From Symbiodinium natans (taxonomy: Eukaryota; Sar; Dinophyceae; Suessiales; Symbiodiniaceae): a DNA stretch of 20,000 nucleotides. The notes beneath the pieces are model-generated. The model did not search any database. It was given only the letters and a program-made list of their open reading frames with translations, and was not told where the DNA came from. Location of the stretch: assembly GCA_905221605.1 (NCBI GenBank), contig CAJNDS010002351.1, forward strand, positions 280,001 through 300,000, in the 5' to 3' direction. The position numbers and the translations under genes are program-made. Shown piece after piece: positions 10,301-19,300 of this stretch (position 1 is its first letter; every line of letters begins with the position of its first letter).

Positions 10301-13300
10301 ACTCCCCTAAACCCTAAAACCCTAAACCCTAAACCCCCAAACCCTAAACCCTAAACCCCAAAAACCAAAAGCCTAAAACCCTAAGCCCCGAAACCGCAAA
10401 ACCCTAAAAACCCTAAAACCCCAAACCCCGAAACCCGAAACCCTAAACCCCAAACCCCAAAAACCCTAAACCCTAAACCCTAAACCCTAAACCCTAAACC
10501 CTAAACCCTAGGGTCAAAGCCCTCTTGAGGCTGATGGCGTCGAGCCGAGAGCCGCCCCTCCACGCGCTCATCGACACCGGGGCGCTCATCACTGGGATGA
10601 GCAACCAGGAGGTGGGGTTTAGGGTTTAGGGTTTAGGGTTTAGGGTTTAGGGTTTAGGGTTTAGGGTTTCGGGTTTAGTGTTTCGGGTTTGGGAAATTTA
10701 GGGTTTAGGGTTTAGGGTTATATAAGGGTTTCGGATTTGGGGAACGTTAAGGAGTTTAGGTAATCTAGGGGAGCTTAGGGAATTTGGGGCTTAGTCTCTT
10801 TTTCAGGGGTCCGAGGTCCGAAGCGCTGCAGCCTCAAGCTTTGGGGAGGGGGTTCCGTCTTGTAGAAGAGGTTTGGGTGTAGGCTTTAGGGTTTAGGGTT
10901 TACGGTTATCTCAGCCTGTCTTTCAAAACCCGACGCCCGAAACCTCTAAGCCCTAAGGCCCTAAACCCTAAACCAATAAAAGACCCCCTAAGCCTTAAGC
11001 CAACAAACCTCTAAACCCCAAGCCCTAAAACCTAAACCTCTAAGCCTCCTAAACCCCAAGCTCTAAACCCCAACCCTAACCCCTAAACCCAAAGCCTTAC
11101 AACCTAACCTCTAGACGCAAGCCCGAAACCCCAAACCCCAAACCCCAAACCCCAAACCCCAAACCCCAAACCCCAAACCCCAAACCCCAAACCCCAAACC
11201 CCAAACCCCAAACCCCAAACCCCAAACCCCCAAACCCCAAACCCCAAACCCTAAACCCTAAACCCTGAACCCCAAACCCTAATCCCTAAACCCCAATTAG
11301 AAGAACCTCTTAAACACCCAAAAGGTGGCCGAGTTCCTCCTCTTCGACCCCCAGGGCCTGCCGGAGGAGTTTGAGGGCTGCGTCTTCGTGACGGAGGATC
11401 CTTGGGTTTAGGGTTTAGGGTTTAGGGTTTAGGGTTTAGGGTTTAGGGTTTAGGGTTTAGGGTTTAGGGTTTAGGGTTTCAATTCAAAATAGGGTTTAGG
11501 GTTTGGGGTTTGGGGTTTAGGGTTTCTAGGAATGAACGCTCCCACGGACTTTAGTACACGCACGGGCCATACACTCCAGACTTCACTAGGGGTTATGGCA
11601 GCCTCGCATAGGGTGTATGATCCCACCATTCGAGTTATTGAGTCTCCTATGATCAACCAAACGAAGCCGCAACCCTCAACTCTCGGACCCTGAACCTGAA
11701 ACCCTTCGGCACCTAACCCTAAACCCTGAACCCTGAACCCTAAACCCTAAACCCTACAGCCTAAACCCTAAACCTCAGGAAGGGTGCAAGCAGATCGTCA
11801 TCCGATCTACCAGAGCGGTTCTCAATCTGGCCGACAGCTGCGTGCCACTCGAGCGGAGGTTCGCTTTCTACGACCAGGTGCCCAAGAGTGAGATGGTTGA
11901 GGGTTTTGGGGTTTAGGGTGTAGGGGTTTCGGGTTTGGGGTTTAGGGGTTTTCGGGTTTTCGGGTTTAGGGTTTAGATTTTAGGGTTATAGGGTTGTTTG
12001 AGATGGGTTTTGGGTTCAGGCTATTCTAGCCCCCTTACCCCGAAAAGGGTAACGTAGGAGTCCCATCAGGTGCACACGACGGGGATGGACATTCAGCACA
12101 AGCCCGATGCCGTGGCAGCGCTTACGCTGGGACGCTGGGTTGCTGTTTGCACAACTTAGATTCATTGTTGTGGGTAGAAAGTACATATTGTGGTTTTAGG
12201 GTTTAAGGTTTAGGGTTTAGTGCTTGGGTGTGGAGTCAATATTATGGCTTGCTTATGATGACAACCCTCAACCCTAAGGCCAAAAGCCCTAAGCTCTCTG
12301 CGAAAGCGCAGGAAAGGACATGGTCTTCCGTGACTACTGCCAAGGGGCCTACCGCATGAGGGGCATTGGCAAGGGTCAGAAGATCCATTTGATTCTTGGC
12401 TTCTTCAACGTGCCCCAACAGGCTTTAGGGTTGGGGTTGAGAGCATAGGTCGAAATAGACTGTAATAGACTTGAGTACACAGGGGGAAGTAGAGAGCTTA
12501 TCCGTGAAACTGATAAACCCAAGTAGACGCAGCAGAGGGCACATATGATCCCACGTGTCAGGGTTCGTTCGGTGTGTCTCCGGGAGTCAAACTTAAATCC
12601 TAAACCCTAAACCCTAAACCCTAAACCCTAAACCCTAAACCCTGAACCCTGAACCCTGAGCCCCTAGCCGCCCTAACCTCCTCTCCCCCGCCCTCGCCTT
12701 TCACCCTCCAAGGATCATCGTTCCGGAAATCCGGCGCCTCATGGACGCCGCCTACGAGGGCAGAGTCGGCGACAAGCCCATCACGCCAGCCCAGCGGCTG
12801 ACTCAGGTCGGGGGCCCAAGCATACACCATAAACCAGACTTTTGGAGTTTGGGTCTTTGGGGTTTAGGGTTCGGGCATTTTTTTTGGGTTTAGAGTTGGA
12901 GTTTTGGGGTTTAGGGTCGGGTTTTTAGGGTCGGGTTTGGGTGATTTTTGGAATTTGGGAGGTTGAGCCTTTGGGGTGGGGTTAGCGTCTTCGGGCTTAG
13001 GCTTTAGGGCTTAGCACGCGACGTGCTAAGCTCTTTTCGGTGGCTGCTATGATCATCTCTCTTCTAAACCCCTACATTCCTAAACCCTACAAAATCCCAG
13101 AGCCCCTCATCCCTAAACCCCTTAAACCCCCTAGACCCCCTAAACCCCTTAAACCCCCTAAACCCCCTAAACCTCCCCGAAACCTCCCCTAAACCTCCCC
13201 TAAACCCACCCTAGACCCTAAACCCTAAACCCCGAACCCCAAACCCTAAACCGTAAACCCCAAACTCCAAACCCTAAACCCTAAACCCTAAACCCCAAAC

Positions 13301-16300
13301 CCCAAACTCCAAACCCTAAACCCTAAACCCTAAACCCTAAACCCTAAACCCTAAACCCTAAACCCTAAACCCTAAACCCTAAACCCTAACCTAAACCCTA
13401 AACCCTAAACCCTAAACCCTAAACCCTAAACCCTAAACCCTAAAACCTAAACCCTAAACCCTAAACCCTAAACCCTAAACCCTAAACCCTAAACCCTAAC
13501 CCTAAACCCTAAACCCTAAACCCTAAACCCTAAACCCTAAACCCTCCTCGCTTCAGACCAGGTCTCTGCCTGGCTTATGCTGAACTCAGCCAGCGCTGAG
13601 CAGCTGCAGTGGGCGTCGCTTCAGATTCTTGGGACAAAACATGGACTGTAGGTAGGGTTTAGGGTTGATAGGTTTAGGGTTTAGGGTTTAGGGTTTAGGG
13701 TTTAGGGTTTAGGGTGTAGGGTGTAGGGTTTAGGGTTTAGGGTGCCCAACTCGCCCCCTTACACAAGACCTATGGATGAAGAAGTTAAGGCAGTCCTAAA
13801 TCCTAAGCCCCAAAATTCGTTGCACCCCTTCCACCCCTAAACCCTAAAACCTAAACGCTAAACCCTAAACCCTAAACTCTAAACCCTAAGCCCTAAGCCC
13901 TAAGCCCTAACCCCTAAGTCCTAAGCCCTAAGCCGTAACCCTAAGCCCTAAGCCCTAGGCCCTAAGCCCTAAGCCCTACACCCTACACCCTACACCCTAA
14001 ACCCTAAACCCTAAACCCTCAACCCTAAGCCCTCCAACAAAAGGATGAAGGACGCCGCCAACGCCTGGCGCCTGCCAGCCTTCCGCCAACTCCTGGGATC
14101 GGAGGGGAAGTCCTCGTTCCACCATGCGGAGCTGCTTGGTTTAGGGTTTAGGGTTTAGGGTTTGGGGTTTGGGGTTTAGGGTTTGGGTCTGGGGGTTTAG
14201 GAGTTTTAGGGTTTAGGGTTTAGGGTTTGGGGTTTGGGGGTTTAGGAGTTTTAGGGTTTATATAGGGTCTAGGTTCAAGGTTTAGGGCTTAGGGTTTAAG
14301 GGTTTCGGATTGAGGCAAACGATGGTTCCTGTTTCGGGTGACCATTTTACAGAGCTCCGCAAGAGAATAGGGAGCCCCAAAGGCATTCGGCTTCTGAGCA
14401 CAGGCCAGAACGGGAATCAGATGCCCGTTGCTACGGCACTCCCTTCTGAGTTGAAGTCCGTGGACCAAAGACAACAAAATACCTCAAACACCCTACCCGT
14501 AAACCCTAAACCCCTGAAACCCCTAAACCCTCAACCCTAAGCCCCTAAATCCCTGAACCCGAAACCCCAAACCCTAAGCCCCTAAACCCCTAAACCCTAA
14601 ACCCCCAACCCTAAACCTGAAACCTCACCCCCAAGGCTGGAGGATATCTCCAAGGCCGCCAAGGTCTTTGTTGACTCCATACACTTCACGCTGAGCCCGG
14701 ACCTGCCCAGGGCGCGGAACATGTCGGTGGCCCTGCTAGGGTTGGAAGATTAGGGTTTGGGGTTTAGAGTTTAGGGTTTAGCTTTTAAGGTTTACGGTTT
14801 AGGGGTTGACTGCGCATGGTACCAAAGGCCCTAAATCCTAAACCCTAAACCCTAAACCCTAACCTTAAACCCTAAACCCTAAACCCTAAACCCTAAACCC
14901 TAAACCCTAAACCCTAAACCCTGAACCCTAAACCCTAAACCCTAAACCCTAAACCCTAAACCCTAAACCCTAAACCCTGAACCCTAAACCCTAAACCCTA
15001 GACCCTAGACCCTAGAGGCCCTACACCCTAGTCCTTGGGTCCGCAAGGTGGTGCTCAAGGAGTTTTTGCTTCGCAACACCACGGAGGAGGGTCGAGACGA
15101 CCGAAGCGCCGACGAGCAGGATGAAGAGAAGCCAGGAATGCAGAGCTCCAGGCTCCTCGGCTGTTGTTGACAATCATGCTACATGCTTAGGAATACCTAA
15201 TCCCAACAAGGAACAAGAATGATCTTAAACCCAAGAAGGAGCAAGAATGATCTTAAACCCAAATAAGGAGCAAAAGTGATCTTAAACCCAACTAAGAAAC
15301 AAGAATTGATCATTTTTTAAAGGTAAGTAGTGCCCCAAGAATCTGGCGCAGGCTCACAGAGGCGCTGTTTAAGGTGAACTCAGATCGGGGCGTTGAGATG
15401 ATCAGCGGATGGGAGGTGCTGCAGAGGGTGCAGGCTACCGTCGACCGTTTCGTGCAGGCTACAGAGGCCGACCTCGCGGACACGACGCAGCTTGACACAG
15501 AGCAGGAGAAGGAGCAGGAGCAGGAGAAGGAGCAAGAGCAGGAGCAGGAGAAGGAGCAGGAGATGGAGATTGAGAAGTTTGTGGACATGATGTACTGCCG
15601 CGACAGCGAGGAGCCCGAGCCCTGGCCCTTCAGGACCCTGGAGGCAGTGGGCCACGTGCGCATGATGGAGACGATGCTCACGCCAGAAGATCTCAAGGAA
15701 GTCTTTCAGGGGTCGGATGCGGAGGACGGCCCACAGGACCGGATATGTCTCTGTCATTTTGGGGCTGTCCCCATAGACAGGTCATGTTTGAAATGACATG
15801 TTTATGGGGACAGCCAAATCCAGGTTTAGGGCTTGGGGCTTAGGGTTTAGGGTTTAGGGCAAGTGAATGCTGAAGGAAGACTATCGCATCGTGGCCCGCC
15901 AGATCATGGTTGGGAAGCCTCATGTGCTGCTGGCACCTCCGGATTGCGTGTCTCGCCGAAGTGCCCTAAACACCCCGACGCACCGAAAAAACCGTAAACG
16001 GTAAGCCCCAGACCCCGATGCTCCGAACCCCTAACTCTGAACCCCAAAGCCCCACAACTCCAAACTCCAAACCCCAAACCCTAACCGCCAAACCCGAAAC
16101 CCCAAACCCCAAACCCCAAACCCCCAAACCCCCCAAACAGTGAACCCTCTCACTGGCCTTGCGAAGGTCAAGCTGTGGCTGCCACAGGCCCATGAGGACG
16201 AGCAACCAGAGCTGCTTTGCCCGACGCATGCTGAGACGATACCCCAGGCCAAAGAGGTTTAGGGTTTACGGTTTGGGGTTGAGGGTTTAGCGTTTAGGGC

Positions 16301-19300
16301 GTTGCGGTGGAGGACTTCGGGTTTAGGGCTTAGCACCGTTGGGCGTTCTCAGTCTTGTTTCTTTAAACCCTAAACCCTCAACCCCAAACCCAAAAAAAAC
16401 TCAAACCCCAAACCCCCAACCCCCTAAAACCCCAAACCCCCTAAAATCCTAAAAACCTAAAAACCTAAAAACCTAAAAACCTAAAAACCTAAAAACCTAA
16501 AAACCTAAAAACCTAAAAACCAAAAAACCTAAAAACCTAAAAGCCTAAAAGCCTAAAAGCCTAAAAGCCTAAAAGCCTAAAAGCCTAAAAACCTAAAAAC
16601 CTAAAAACCTAAAAACCTAAAAACCTAAAAACCTAAAAACCTAAAAACCTAAAAACCTAAAAACCTAAAAACCTAAAAACCTAAAAACCTAAGAACCTAA
16701 AAACCTAAAAACCTAAAAACCTAAAAACCTAAAAACCTAAAAACCTAAAAACCTAAAAACCTAAAGCCTAAAAACCTAAAAACCTAAAAACATAAAACCT
16801 AAAAACCTAAAAACCTAAAAACCTAAAAACCTAAAGACCTAAAGACCTAAAAACCTAAAAACCTAAAAACCAAAAACCCAAAAACCTAAAAACCTAAAAA
16901 CCTAAAAACCTAAAAACCTAAAAACCTAAAAACCTAAAAACCTAAAAACCTAAAAACCTAAAAACCTAAAAACCTAAAACCCAAAAACCTAAAAACCTAA
17001 AAACCTAAAAACCTGAAAACCTGAAAACCTAAAAACCAAAAAACCTAAAAACCTAAAAACCAAAAAGCCTAAAAGCCCTAAACCCTTAACCCTAAACCCT
17101 ACAACCTAAACCCTAAACTCTAAACCCTAAACCCTCAACTTTACTTGCCCGGCCAAAGCTCCCTGCAGGCTCGCTTTCCACTGAAGGTCCGGCTGGAGGT
17201 GAAGAGCATCCCGAAGCAGTTCCTTAATCCCTTGGAAATAGTTGTGTATATATTGGGTACTATACTTCCGAAGAAACAGCTAACACTTGAATTTTCGGGT
17301 GCTATACTCCCCAAGGAGCAGCTAAAAATATAGGTTTTGCTAGGGTTCCAAGTTCAGTAGAGGTTCTACCGAGCGGCTGAGTTCAAGGCCCACAAGCTAT
17401 GCCCAGCGCTGTCCTCCTTGCCAGCCGACGTCTTAGTCTCACAGAATCTCAGGTGGATTTGGAAACCCTTATGCCCTAAGCCCCAGACGGAAAATGCTTC
17501 TAGTTTGCCACCAGGACACCCTTGCAAGCCACACAACCCTAAAACCCTAAACCTTAAACCCTAAATCTTAATCCCTAAGTCCTAAACCATAAGCCCTAAA
17601 CCCTAAACCCTAAACCCTCGCCACTTGAGGAACTACTTCAACAAGAACTGGTCCGGTTTTCGGCGGGTCAAGAACGTCGCTGTGGTGCTGGAATGGATTC
17701 GCCCCTATGGCATCAACCCCTCGCCGAACAGAAGCCAGTGGACCACAGAGGCTGGCAAAGCCTAAGACCTGAAGCCGCCTAAACCGAAAAACCCCAAGCC
17801 CTAATTCAACCCTAAACCCTAAACCTAAACACCTAAACTGACCTAAACCGATCTAAACCCTAAACCCTAAACCCTAAACCCTAAGCCCTAAACCCTAAGC
17901 CCTAAGCCCCAAGCCCTAAACCCAAAACCCTAAACCCTAAACCCTGAACCCTGAGGAGGGCATTCGCCAAAGGAGTTGCCTTCAGAAGATCAGGGCGATT
18001 CTTCTTCCAGATGCTTCGGCGGATCCAGGGTCCGATATTCTGAGTCCTGACCCTTGGGCCGCCAAGAGAGGGTTTAGGGTTTAGGGTTCAGGGTTTAGGG
18101 TTTAGGGTTTAGGGTTCAGGGTTTAGGGTTTAGGGTTTGGATTTAGGATCTGGAGTAATGTTAACGTCGCTTTAATAACCCCCCCCCCCCCCAAAACTTG
18201 TTTTGGTCCCCGGGGTTTGGAGGGGTAGAAAAAAACGAGTGGGTGCCAATAATGCGGATTCTGGGGGGGTTAGCTGTCAGAGTCTGCTGTGCTTGGTCTC
18301 GAAGGGTTCTGCTTGCTCGCGGAGCTCGAAAAGTCTTCTCTGCAGGTAAAATTTCTGATTCCTGGCCGGCCAAATATTACTGTTGTCACCCCATTATTAT
18401 TTTCACCGGACCCCCCTATATAGACTTGTTTACACACATCGGCCCGAAAACCTCCCGTAATGGAAAGTAGTCTTCGGCTGAGCCCCTCTGGCCCGGCGAA
18501 TATTACAGTTGCCACCCCATTTATAGATGTGAGGTTAACATTAGCTTCTCTAAATTAAACCCCCAAACCCCCAAACCCCCAAACCCCCAAACCCCCAAAC
18601 CCCCAAACCCCCAAACCCCCAAACCCCCAAACCCCCAAACCCCCAAACCCCAAACCGAATTCTAAACCCTAAACCCCAAACATCGCCTACCCCAAGCCCT
18701 GAACCCTATACCTTCCGAGCCTGATCCCAGGAGCAGATTCGGATGGTGAAGGCAGCGGCCTTCGATCAGGATCCCCAGGACCATGCTGAGGCAGCCATGA
18801 CCTTCCAGGACCTTCTTGGAGTTGGCAGTGGAGGCTGAAACTTGAAACCCTAAACCTAAACCCGAAACCCGAAACCCGAAACCCGAAACCCGAAACCCGA
18901 AACCCGAAACCCGAAACCCGAAACCCGAAACCCGAAACCCGAAACCCGAAACCCGAAACCCTGAACCCTGAACCCTAAACCCTAAACCCTAAACCCTAAA
19001 CCCTAAACCCTAACTAAACCCTAAACCCCAAACCCTAAACCCTAAACCCGCTCAGATGGGAGGAGCTGGAAGGCCTGTTGTCCAGCAAGGCCTACCGCAT
19101 GCTCGAGCCCGACCGCCACTCGGCACGAGTTGTAGAGAATAGAACTGTTTGGGGTTTCGGGTTTAAGGTTTGGGGTTTCGTTTAGGAGGGTTTAGGGTTT
19201 AGGGTTCAGGGTTTAGGGTTTAGGGTTTAGGGTTTGGGGAAGCTGTGAGAGTCCTGCGGCTAAGGTTTCTTTGTTGCTGTCTCTTTGGCGGAGGCGGAGA

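Noticed and set aside
14289-14540. Frames on both strands in the intron 28 core
   Set aside because: They run into repeats, have no family match, and lack AG|G and donor context that would join exons 28 and 29 better than the direct joint.
15310-15757. Minus-strand frames rich in Ser/Cys or Leu opposite 15374-15796
   Set aside because: They are antisense of the Glu/Gln repeat of exon 31, which is the family-typical frame.
17145-17333. 62-residue frame ARFPLKVRLEVKSIPKQF...
   Set aside because: It is protein-like at the start but does not join exon 35 in phase. It is kept only as the alternative frame of exon 34.
18161-18515. Three overlapping small frames in intron 37
   Set aside because: They have no recognisable motif, overlap a possible inverted-repeat element, and none is needed to keep the gene in frame.
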